Part shown: piece after piece, positions 1-11,400 of the stretch
Layout: each line of letters starts with the position of its first letter
How positions within the stretch are numbered: position 1 is the stretch's first letter
DNA from: Beroe forskalii
Taxonomy: Eukaryota > Ctenophora > Nuda > Beroida > Beroidae
Assembly: GCA_011033025.1 (NCBI GenBank)
Contig: WFMF01000081.1
Coordinates: 434,001 to 498,000, forward strand
Reading direction: 5' to 3'
DNA: 64,000 nucleotides
The notes under the pieces: generated by a model
The model's database searches: none
The model's input: the letters and a program-made list of their open reading frames with translations, nothing else
What the model was told of the DNA's origin: nothing
Translations under genes and position numbers: made by a program

Positions 1-37
1 TTACGTTCATTAGAGTCGCGAGTTTTTGTTTTACATA

Positions 38-236
38 TTGCAAAGCACACCTCCAAGAGCTTCTTTTGAAAACACAAGGAAATATTGCAAAGAAAACCTG
101 CAAGAGCTTCTATTCGAAACACAAGCAAACACCTGCAAGAGCTTCTTTTCGAAACACAAGGAAATATTATTAAGCACACCTGCAAGAGCTTCTTTTCGAA
201 ACACAAGCAAACATTTCAAAGCACACCTGCAAGAGA
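38..236. repeat. Minisatellite, about 45-50 bp unit
   Basis: About five imperfect copies of a unit containing CAAGAGCTTCTTTTCGAAAC. No gene is recognised here; it presumably lies in a downstream MED13 intron. Confidence 0.8.
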
Positions 237-1744
237 AGAGAAGGATTTCCAGGAGAGGATGCAGGTGCGCGGCTTCTGAAGGACCAGGTCACCAGGCAAC
301 GTGCTCTCCAACAGTTTACCCACCTGGGATAACGATAAATTCAATAACATACATACTTACAAATACACGTGAGATAAGTTTGACAGTTGGCAGGATAAGT
401 TTTTCCTCAATCATAGGAAAACTAGGTTTGTACTCAAGGAGCTTTGTAAAGTCTCTAACTAAGTTTAGGGGGGGTTCAAGCCAAATTTTTGGGAAAACAC
501 GTTTCTGAGATAACGGTTGACCCAAAAGGTATACCCGTGGGCCAACTTTTTGGCCAGGTTTGGTACTCCCAGACCCACTGGCGCCATAAATGGCGCCGTG
601 CCCAAATATGGGCATAAAATGGGCATATTTTTTCAAAAGCAACTTGGGCGGGATCTGAGGTGTTAGTCCAACGCATTTTTGCATAAAAATGGGCTGACCC
701 CCGAAATCGAAAATAACAAGCTGATTTCACATGAATCAGTTCATATTGAGTCTCATGAGGTCACAGAAAAAAGTTTACCAAAATCTGAGTGGGGCAAATA
801 TGATTTTTTTCGATTTTCCCTCAGGCTCGTAGGCGCGTATGTTCAAAATAGGATATCTCAGCTTCTGAATGAGATACAGAGCTCCATGAATACCTCAAAA
901 TGACCGCAATGGTCGAATTATGTTGGGCGGATGAGGTTTCCAAGGCTTTAAGACCCTTACTTTTCGAGATATTATCGAAAAACCTACATGCGAGAAGCTT
1001 ATTTGAGCATACGCGGGTAATATGTGTATAATTCCAACAAATTTCGGCATTAGCCACCAAAAATTGAAAATATTAAGCTGATTATGCATGGATGAGATGT
1101 AAGTGGATCAGTTGATGTCACAAAATAGTCTTAATCTAAGTTCTGAGAGGATTGAATCCTGATTTTATGCCATTTCCCTCAAACTAAAAGTCCACATTAT
1201 CAGAAATTATGATTATGTTTGTAGGTTTTGGAATTAGTATTGACTTCATTGTGAGCATTCTGCTTATTAAATGAGTTTGAATCATTCCAATGGCTATTCC
1301 TGCCAGGTTTGAATTGTTAGTGAAGATATGCTCTTAACTCTCAGGAAATAATTGACGGGCTAAGGATCTACAACTGCTTGAGTATGCCAGTGCTAATTAT
1401 ATGATTGGTATCTGAGGTAAGCTTCTAAAATACCAGCAAAGGCTGTATTGAATTGAATTTTGGCTCACGTTCGACCAGTGGCGACAAATTGATGCAATTC
1501 AAGAGGCAGATGTAACAGAACTGCCCATAAAACCCATGATGCAACAACACATGGTTACTTGTGAAGCCCCCTTGGTAGTTAGATTTTGGAATTAGGTTCA
1601 AGGGATATACCTATCCTAAAACCCAACTTTCTTACCATCTTGGAGTGCTTCCAAGACCATTACTTAAACTATTAGACATCCTTTTGGAACCTGAATGATG
1701 ACAATGGAAAGATTCAAAGTGAAATTCTTGAGTTGAGGTTAACA

Positions 1745-1921
1745 ATGATACATATTCAATCAATCTGCAATATTGTGTTCCAGTCGTCACCATTCTATCG
1801 CTAAATCAGAGAGTCCTCCTCAAGCATGTTAACTTAACATGCTTGAGGAGGACTCTCTGATTTAGCGATAGAATGGTGACGATTGGAACACAATATTGCA
1901 GATTGATTGAATATGTATCAT
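1745..1921. repeat. Near-perfect 177-bp palindrome
   Basis: The arms are 88 bp each around a single central base at 1833 (AGCATGTTAACTTAACATGC at the centre). Very few mismatches separate the arms. It lies in the core of the 4.8-kb foldback element. Confidence 0.9.
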
Positions 1922-3301
1922 GTATGATTCTTCAATTTTGAGCTCAAGAAATTAGACATTCTATGGAAAATTTCAATCCCTATCTCTGCTTGAGCTTTGT
2001 ATGTGATGAGATTTTCTACAGTTCCATACTCCATAGAAATATTAAAGATTGCTACTGAGGACTTGTGACTCTATTATAATACCAGTTGACTTCTGAAATT
2101 TGAGCACTGAAAACTAGAATCCCAAATGCCACCATGGCCAACTCAAGACTCCTAAATATCTTGGAAGTTCCTGAGTGAGGTTTTAAAACCACAATTGTTC
2201 ATCGAAAAGAATACATTCCATTCAAAAGTACTTCTTTACATAAACAATAACATCATAGAAATGATTCATATCCTGATAATCAATATGACATCAAGTTTGC
2301 AAACGAATGTGGGTCCCAAGACCCATGCTTTGTGAGTATGTCTATTATCTTCACTGAAGAAATAAGAATAGCTGAACATATTGATCACATCTCTGTGGGT
2401 TCGAGTGCTTCTTAATCATGTGTGTTTTTGAAAGTGGTTTAATTTGAACTCTTATCTAGAACTGTGATTCTAACTCTAAGGCTATAAACAATAACATCAT
2501 AGAAAATTGTATCCACTATCTAGTTTCGAGTCAAAAGTAACTCCAATGCTCCAATAATTTGGATTTTTGGATGTCTTCTGTGTTCCTCAAACGGAGGAAA
2601 ACTGCAGAACCTAACAAGAGACACTTCATCCGCAATGGGACTGTTAACACCGTCGAGAAAACGGCAGCTCAACTGTGAACCAATGAGTGCATGATGTTTT
2701 TCTGACAAGGGATGTTTCAATTGCTGATGCGCCATAGCGTACTGTTGAGCTCATCAGCCGTTTATCGCGCACACAGGTCTTGAGTGATCTCGCAACATGA
2801 ACTGCTGATATGATTTCTTGTTTTATTTGTGGTGACGTATCAAATTTGATTTCATTCACATCGTGGAGTGCCCTAGATAGGGATTTTATATTTATTATGG
2901 TACTATTGTATTTCTTTCAAAGCCCTTAGTGGTACCCCAACGTGGGTTTCAATAAATATATATTTGAACTGATATCTATTGCTTTGATGGGCAGTTCTAT
3001 AACATATGCCTCTCGAATTGTAACACTATGTTGCCACTGATCAAATATGAGCCAAAATTCAATTCAATTTAGCCTTTGCTGGTATCATATAATTAGCACT
3101 GGAGTACTCAAGCAGTTGTTAGATTTTAAGCCCGTCAATTAATTTTTGAGAATTAAGAGCATATCTTTACTAACAATTCAAGCCTGGTAGGAATAGCCAT
3201 TGGAATGATTCAAACTCATTTAAGCAGAATGCTCACAATGAAGTCAATACAAATTCCAAAACCTACAAACATAATCATAATTTCCGATAATGTGGACTTT
3301 T

Positions 3302-3602
3302 TTTTTTTGAAAAACGTGCCACGAAAACCAATGGAGTGGGGCCCATCACCTGTGCCCCGCCCGCGCCCTGACCGTTGCAAGCTCAAAACTCTCTGGGTAT
3401 ACACGGCCAGAACGCGGACTGGAGGCAGGCACCGGCGCACCACCACACTGCCTTTCGGGGCAGTCTTGGACAAGATAATCCCCAACCTCTGACGGTAGCC
3501 ACCTTCTACGCCCGTTCCCGGGCCAAGATTAGTCCTAATCCTAAGGGTGTGGCAACCGTCGCTGAGGGTATACCCCCGATGCATAGAAGATGTGGGCTTC
3601 GA
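3302..3602 (-). mobile_element. 301-bp retroposon with poly-A tail and 13-bp target duplication
   Basis: AATGTGGACTTTT is present at 3289-3301 and again at 3603-3615. The other arm of the foldback (near 1195) preserves the empty site with one copy. The insert begins with a T run, i.e. a poly-A tail on the minus strand, and is GC-rich unlike its surroundings. I do not recognise a tRNA, 5S or 7SL head, nor a coding family. It may be a SINE or a 5'-truncated processed copy of an RNA. Confidence 0.75.
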
Positions 3603-4130
3603 AATGTGGACTTTTAACTTGAGGGAAATGGCATAAAATCAGGATTCAATCCTCTCAGAACTTAGATTAAGACTATTTTGTGACATCAACTGATCCACTT
3701 ACATCTCATCCATGCATAATCAGCTTAATATTTTCAATTTTTGGTGGCTAATGTCGAAATTTGTTGGAATTATACACATATTACCTGCGTATGCTCAAAT
3801 AAGCTACTCGCGTATAGGTTTTTCGATAATATCTCAAAAAGCAAGGGTCTGAGAGCCTTGGAAACCTCATCCGCCCAACATAATTCGACTATTGCGGTCA
3901 TTTTGAGGTATTCATGGACTTCTGTATCTCATTCAGAAGCTGAGATATCCTATTTTGAACATACGCGCCTGTGCGCCTGAGGGAAAATCGAAAAAAAATC
4001 ATATTTGCCCCACTCAGATTTTGGTAAACTTTTTTCTGTGACCTCATGGGACTCAATATGAACTGATCCATGTGAAATCAGCTTGTTATTTTCGATTTCG
4101 GGGGTCAGTGCAAAAATGCGTTGGACTATG

Positions 4131-5064
4131 TGCAATCGATAGATAATGGTCCCCTGAGTTACCATAAAAAATTTGAAGTCGATATCTCAAAAAATGGCCG
4201 AGTTATGGCCGAAAAACCCATGCCCATATATGGGCATACGCGCGTCGCGCAAGCCAATTTTGGCCCATAACTTGTGCAAATATCAATATTTTTGAATGAA
4301 ACCAACTTTATTCGATAAGTAACGTTGAATTATGTATTCTCTGCAAGTTTGGGCTTGATTGCTGCTAAAATGGCGATTTGAGGTCCAAAAAACCTCTAAA
4401 AAACCTCAAAATCGCCATTTTCTCAGTTCGCGTTTTTTCGAAAGTGCACTTTACTCAAACGCTTATAACTTCGGCTACGATTGATATTTTTGCATAATTC
4501 TTTTTTTAGGTGAAACTAGACTAAATTCCTCAGATACAAATGGACTCGGATTTTTGAGTTAGGCCTCCAAAAATTTTTGGCGCCAAAAGCGCCAAATTTT
4601 TGCCAAAAATTTGGCGCTTTTGGCGCCAAAAATTTTTGAAGGCCTAACTCAAAATCGAGTCCATTTGTATCTGAGGAATTTAGTCTAGTTTCACCTAAAA
4701 AAGAATTATGCAAAATATCAATCGTAGCCGAAGTTATGAGCGTTTGAGTAAAGTGCACTGAAAAACGCGAACTGAAAAATGGCGATTTTGATGTTTTTAG
4801 AGGTCTTTGGACCTCAAATCGCCATTTAGCAGCAATCAAGCCCAAACTTGCAGAGAATACATAATTCAACGTTACTTATCGAATAAAGTTGGTTTCATTC
4901 AAAAATATTGATATTTGGCCAAGTTATGGGCCAAAATAGGCTTGCGTGACGCGCGTATGCCCATATATGGGCATACGTTTTTCGGCCATAACTCAGCCAT
5001 TTTTTGAGATATCGTCTTCAAATTTTTTATGGTAACTCAGGGGACCATTATCTATCGATTGCAC
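4131..5064. mobile_element. 934-bp palindromic foldback nested in the larger foldback
   Basis: It starts GTGCAATCGATAGATAATGG and ends with the inverse, with its centre near 4597 (GCCAAATTTTTGCCAAAAAT). The equivalent site in the left arm (about 660-676) lacks it, so it inserted after the arms were formed. It has no coding capacity. The target duplication is ambiguous (at most 1-2 bp). Confidence 0.8.
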
Positions 5065-5276
5065 ACCTCAGATCCCTTAAGTTGCTTTTGAAAAAATATG
5101 CCCATTTTATGCCCATATTTGGGCACGGCGCCACAGCGGCGCCAGTGGGTCTGGGGGTACCAAACCTGGCCAAAAAGTTGGCCCACGGGGTATACCTTTT
5201 GGGTCAACCGTTATCTCAGAAATGTTGTTTCCCAAAAATTTGGCTTGAACCCCCCCCCCCCCCCTTAATTAAATAG

Positions 5277-5435
5277 TATAACAGGGGCGTGTCGAACTCA
5301 TATGTGCGCGGTTTTTCCATGCGCGGCGTAGTCGTGCGCGGCTCACTGCCTGTTAATTACAAGCAGTGAGCTGCGCACGATTAAGCCGCGCATGGAAAAG
5401 CCGCGCACATATGAGTTCGACACGCCACCGTTATA
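5277..5435. mobile_element. Hairpin MITE with CGTGTCGAAC termini
   Basis: An almost complete palindrome: TAACAGGGGCGTGTCGAAC at one end and its inverse at the other, with GTGCGCGGCTCACTGCCTG and the inverse inside. It is flanked by TA on both sides, compatible with a Tc1/mariner-like insertion. Related copies lie at 37322-37454 and (a fragment) 61068-61154. Confidence 0.7.
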
Positions 5436-5458
5436 ATCAGGAGATTGAAGCCACTCAC

Positions 5459-8400
5459 CGTGAGTACCAGGTCTGAAGTGGCCATGACATCCAGTAAAGC
5501 CGCCTCTTCCCCCCTCCCCTCGTCTGTGAGCCCCCATCCCACACACCCCCTCACTCCTTGCTGTAGGATCTTGAGGAAGGAAGCACTGAACCTACTGTTC
5601 TGCACTGCTGCGAAGGGGCTGGGGTTGGTGGGGGCCGCACTGGGGGCTGGCTGGTACAAGGATACAGGGATTGAGGGTTGGGGCGGGTACCCCACAGTGG
5701 CCTTGGAATGGGAGTATATCTCCATCCTGGCTACATCCAGCAGGACAGTGTGGCTGTCTGCTTGGAGCGCAGAGTAGCCGCCAGGCAGCTGCACTTCCTC
5801 CGAGCTGACCGTGAACTTGTTAACCAGCGAGTCTCCGAACTTGATGAGGAGTTGTCCGGCCTGCAGCTTGGGAAGGTCTGACAGCTCCCGCTTCATGTTA
5901 GTTTGTGAGAAGGCACTAGGGAAAGCGAAACTGCGGTCTGGGGTCTGCATGATCTTCTCCCCTATAGACTGCAAGGTCATTTCCTCCTTGCTAGCCGACA
6001 TGTGTAGCGCGCGCGACAGATCGGGGGAGCTTCCCAGCGATCCAATGTCCCGGAGTTCGGCGGATATAGCGTCCAAACTAGCGGTGATATCGAGTTTATG
6101 GAGACAGCTCTGAGGCGGAGTCTTGAGGGGTGAGTTGAGGAGGATGTGGCGGGTGGAGGCAGGGGGCGGCGTGCAGGCGGGGGAGTAGGAGGAGGAAGGG
6201 AGGGGTAGTGCTGCCTTGTTGAGAGGCAGGGGCGAGTAGGCGGAGTCTGCGAACAGGAGGTGGGAGTAGGAGTCTCTCTTACCAGCACACACCACACTCC
6301 CTCGGGGTTCTGCAGCAGGGGCTATCAGCACTTCTGAAACAGGAACTGGTGAGAAGGGGCAATACTTACTGGGGTTAGAAGTCGGGGGGGGGGTTCTGCA
6401 GCAGGGGCTATCAGCACTTCTGAAACAGGAACTGGTGAGAAGTGGCAATACTAACTGGGGTTAGTAGTCGGGGGGGGGGGGGTTCTGCAGCAGGGGCTAT
6501 CAGAACTTCTGAAACAGGAACTGGTGAGAAGGGGCAATACTTACTGGGGTTAGAAGTCGGGGGGGTTCTGCAGCAGGGGCTATCAGGACTTCTGAAACAG
6601 GAGCTGGTGAGAAGGGGCATTACTTACTGGGATTAGTGGTACTACGGTATGGGGGGGGGTGAGGGTTTAGTGGTGGGGGATAAGTTGTTGGAGAGTATAG
6701 TTACTAAATGCTTAGTTGGTGGGATTAATGGGAATCTCAGCTTGAGGCACATGTCACCCATTCTTAAGGCCATCTCAAAAGAGTTTCATTAAGAAACTCT
6801 CAACACAACCCAAGCTATGATGTTTTACTTTTGTATCAGTTTTACCCACCCAGCACTTGCTACATATTGTACTTATGAACTGTAACACCGAGATTACATA
6901 GCAGATGGTACAGCAGCAGTTTGTCATAATACCGCGACCGCTAAAGAAGAATAAATACAATACACACAATATATTCTATTATTCTAATCAGATCTGCCAC
7001 ATGGGCGGCTATACAGGCTGCACATCTGGTAATACTTTGTCCCAGTGTGTACACAGCCCGCTCTCTACACATAGACTTAAGTGACAGCGTGACTGTAGCT
7101 CAAATATAATAATTACTGATAATTCTCGGAATGCTCAGTCTTTTACCGATAATACATGTTTTAAATCATAGTCTCTCCTGACCCGCGTACAGGTAGAGGT
7201 GGGGGTGTACGTGATGATTATTAAGGGAGTAATTTATTTGACTGTTTTACTACCTACTTAAGTAACGTCTTGATGTAAAGTGCACAAATTCTACAAAATA
7301 TAGTAGTCTCTACTTTTTACTGTTTTTGGGCAAATCCACACAATTTAGGTGCAGATTTATACCTTCCTTTCTTTGTCTCAAACCTGCGCCTATTTGATAC
7401 TTTTAAACTATAATTAATCAGCATATTTATTAGCACATGTTCCTTCCTTCCCCTTGAAAGCTGTTTAACTACTAACAATACACCAGACAAATATGTACTC
7501 TGGTTTGTAGAAAACTCTGTACTATGGTTTGTGGATTAAATACAATTCATACATCCCGAATACTATACATGGCTGTGGGCATTTAACTACTGTAACTCTC
7601 TTTGTAAACTTTCTGCTAATGGTGATGATAGTAGTAATTGGAACTGAGAGCCATTCATTTCTCTCACTAATAGAATGATGCATGATCACACGTACAATTA
7701 CTGACAGAAATCGCTACTTTATTTTCCAGCTTGATTTCCTTATGTAGAATGAAGCCTTATTATATACGCAAGGAAGACAATCCGGGCAGCTATTTCAGAC
7801 GTTAGGTTCAGCAATAGCGGCCACATTGAGCCATTCCCTTGGACGTCACTCGTCTAAATGCCTGCCTGCATTATCGTGAGATGCGCAGTGTGACAGTGTG
7901 AACTACATTGTAAACGGTCATGTATAAATTCATAAAGCCATATAAAGCCAACATAAACCATGGCAGGAGTCATAGATATTTATTACTTTACCGTATTATT
8001 CGTTATTCAACACCCAAAAACCATCGGACGGTTGTGCAAAGAAGTGATCTACATTTATCAGAAGTGTTCATTATTCAACACCCCAAAACTTTCGGACAGT
8101 CGGGAAATTTACCCCCTGCATATTTGGATGTGGCCACTCCATTCGTCTTGTAGACGAAGTATATAGGGGAATACTGCTTCACCCCGAATTTACCTGAGTC
8201 GTGGTTGGAGGGAGGGGTGGGGTAGTCGTGTGCCCCAGTCGCCATGAAGTGGGGCAGGGTTCCCTGGTTGAGGGGGGAGAGGAGGCACTTGCCGACGTCT
8301 CCTTCGTCACTCGCGTTGTCTTCCGGAGTTAGGACTGACTCAGGCACTTGGGGTCCGTCCGTAGTTACTCTGTTCAGAATCTGTGGGCATCAATGGTAAA

Positions 8401-11400
8401 ATAGTGCACTTCTCCGTATACATGACAATTTTACCGTGATCAACTGTGTTAACTTGAAGATAAGAGAAGAATTGCTGGTATCAACTGTGTCAATACAACG
8501 GCAGGATTCTACCAGGCCAGGCATACCAGATATCGGAATAAATTTACACAAAACCATAACCGAACTTGGTAGCAACAAACCTGGTTTTAAATACACAGAC
8601 ACAAACACTTGAACCGAACTGGGTATAAACTGACCTGGTTTTCGTCATCACTTGTGTCTGAGGACTCCGACTCAAAGAGCTTGTCATCCAGGTCCATTTC
8701 GTTGATGCTGCTGATCTCCATGTAGTTAGTGAAGTTCTTTTGTCGGTCTGAGTCCCGCGCCTTGTCACTCCCAGGGGGCTCTGTGAGACTCTGCTGCGGC
8801 GGCAGGTGCAGCCCCTCAGTCTTTATCATCTGGAGGGAGGGTTGTAGAATGGGAATCATCGGAATGAAGGGGCGGGGGTTGTAGAATGGGAATCATCAGA
8901 ATGAAGGGGGGGGGGGTTTAGCATGGGAATCATCACAATAACTTGGAATTCTAATTAAATCTGGTTTTAGAATGGGGAGTATCATCATTTCATAATAGGA
9001 AGCATTGGGTAAATTGAGCGATCCGTCGAGGCCAGTATCACGCCAGTATCGCGCCAGTATCAGGCCAGTACCACGCCAGTATCACGCCAGTATCGCGCCA
9101 GTATCAGGCCTACCTCACGCCGTTATCGCGCCAGTATCGCGCCAATATCACGCCAGTAATTTACGCCAGTTGCGCGCCAGTAGCACGCCAGTAGCACGCC
9201 AGTATCGCGCCAGTATCGCGCCAGTATCGCGCCAGTATCACGCCAGTACCACGCCAGTATCATGCCAGTATCACGCCAGTATCGCGCCAGTCGACACTTA
9301 CTTTCAGCCAGGACGCCAGTAGCACGCCAGTATCAGATCATATACTGGCGTGTTACTGGCGTCCTGGCTTAAAGTTAGGTTCGACTGGCGCGATACTGGC
9401 GTGCTACTGGCGTGCTACTGGCGCGCTACTGGCGTGATACTGGTGCGATACTGGCGTGCTACTGGCGTGCTACTGGCGCGCAACTGGCGTGCTACTGGCG
9501 CGCAACTGGCGTGCTACTGGCGCGATACTGGCGTGATACTGGCGCGATAACGGCGTGAGGTAGGCCTGATACTGGCGCGATACTGGCGCGGTACTGGCCT
9601 GATACTGGCGCGATACTGGCGTGATACTGGCCTCGACGGATCGCTCAATTTACCAAGCATTGAAACCAAGGAAAGAAGGAATAAGTAACTTTGTAATGTT
9701 GAATTTGCTGCCGTAACTCCGAAATGATTATTCTAAATAAGGGTTCAGTAGTCTACAGCTCTCCAGAAAGTAATGCAGAGAACCATTTCAAAGGAGGGCA
9801 ACACACGCTTACCCGTTATATATATATATATATAATACCCTAATATCGTGTAGAAGACTGTCCCATTGCATGAATACTACATGAATGTATATTTTCTAGT
9901 TGATTAGTCAAATTATTAGTATCTAGCCATTATCATTAAGCCATTGCAATAGAGCAATAGAAGAAACGCATCATTATCAAGAATCAAGTTTACCCCGCCC
10001 CCCTCAAATGGGAATATAACTCACAGATCCAGGCATCGGATCAGTAACATTATCATTTTTACACCCCCCCCGCCCATAGTGCGAGACACTGTCTTATAAC
10101 TCACAGATCCAGGCATCGGATCAGTAACCTTACATTATCATTTTTACACCCCCCCCCGCCCATAGTGCGAGACACTATCTTATAACTCACAGATCCAGGC
10201 ATCGGATCAGTAACCTTACATTATCATTTTTACACCCCCCCCCCGCCCATAGTGCGAGACACTATCTTATAACTCACAGTTCCAGGCATCGGATCAGTAA
10301 CGAGCTGCACAGTAGGTGGAACCTCCATCTTGACTTTCTTGACGGGTGAGGTGGGCATGGCTACAGGTCGCTTGAGGAGGGCGGAGTCAGGTCGAGGAGG
10401 GGGCGGGGCAGGTTTGTTGAGGTAGGGGGAGGAGGGCAGGGCTCTCCTACTTGTAGTGTGCGGCACTTTGTAGAGTCTGCAGGAGAGTGGCATCCCCGGC
10501 ACTAGGTCACGGCACGGCTTCAGCGACTGAAAAGGCGGCGATAACAGCAATACAACCAATGTACGTTAGTCGTTACATACTGGCTCTTCCAACAAATCAA
10601 TGAGCCCTTCTTTAATTTGCTTAACTGATCGCAGACGGTTTAGACAAGTAGACAAACTGTCCCCATCTCGAAGCTGTACACTCTCAAGCTCGAAATAACC
10701 TTTTGGATCTCAATTACAGGACACTGAATGCTGCAAACATTCTAGTAATTTAGTTGTATCTGGTCACCCTGCGTACGTGGGGTGGACACTTGTGCTAGTG
10801 TTCTGTGCGCAGGTAGCGACGAGAAAAAAGCACACAACTGTACTGTTGTTCAATCTTTAATAAATGTTCTAATTGGTGACTCGTTGCTACCTGCACACAG
10901 TACTAGCACAAGTGTCCACTAGCACAACTTTCCACGCCACGTGCGCAGGGTGCAAGTAATCTAGCAAGTTTTTAATGAAATTCACAGTTAGAGAGGATCA
11001 CTGAAAAGATGCAGTAAATCTTTCTATTTCCAATTCTAAACTATATACCTTATATACCATCTGGGTGAAACATTGGGGTATTTTACCAATACCTTTCGTA
11101 TAAATTGCGGCTGCTCACCTCGTCCCTACAGGCCGTGTTCTCCACACACTCTATAGTGAGGGGTTGCGAGTCGAAGGGTTCAGGGAGAGGGGGAGGTTGT
11201 GGCTGGAAGTCCGTCCTGACAGTGGGCTGAAGCCGTGGTAGAGGATCCAGTGTCTTGGTGACAGGCAACGGTGGCTCTGCTGGTGCTGCTGATGTTAGTG
11301 CTTTTCAAGGGTGGCAATAGGGTTATAGTTTAGATACTGATGTTAGTGCTTTTGAGGGGTCACAATAGGGTAATAGTTAAAATACTGATGTTAGTGCTTT

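Larger units (their letters stand above)
468..5264. mobile_element. 4.8-kb foldback DNA element with arms over 1 kb
   Basis: The left arm (468 to about 1540) is the inverted copy of the right arm (about 2975 to 5264). Both start with a G or C run followed by the TTCAAGCCAAATTTTTGGGA type of terminus. TTA flanks both ends (465-467 and 5265-5267), compatible with a 3-bp target duplication of the PIF/Harbinger kind, though the homopolymer ends make this tentative. The right arm is longer because it holds two later insertions (3302-3602 and 4131-5064). I recognise no transposase; the core (1540-2975) contains a 177-bp palindrome and two short open frames near 2520-2860 without recognisable similarity. 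Confidence 0.8.

Noticed and set aside
2520-2859. Two short minus-strand frames in the foldback core
   Set aside because: No recognisable motif and no neighbours to support them; not enough to call a transposase.
3216-3584. 122-codon minus-strand frame
   Set aside because: Spans the 301-bp retroposon and flanking foldback sequence, so it is chimeric.
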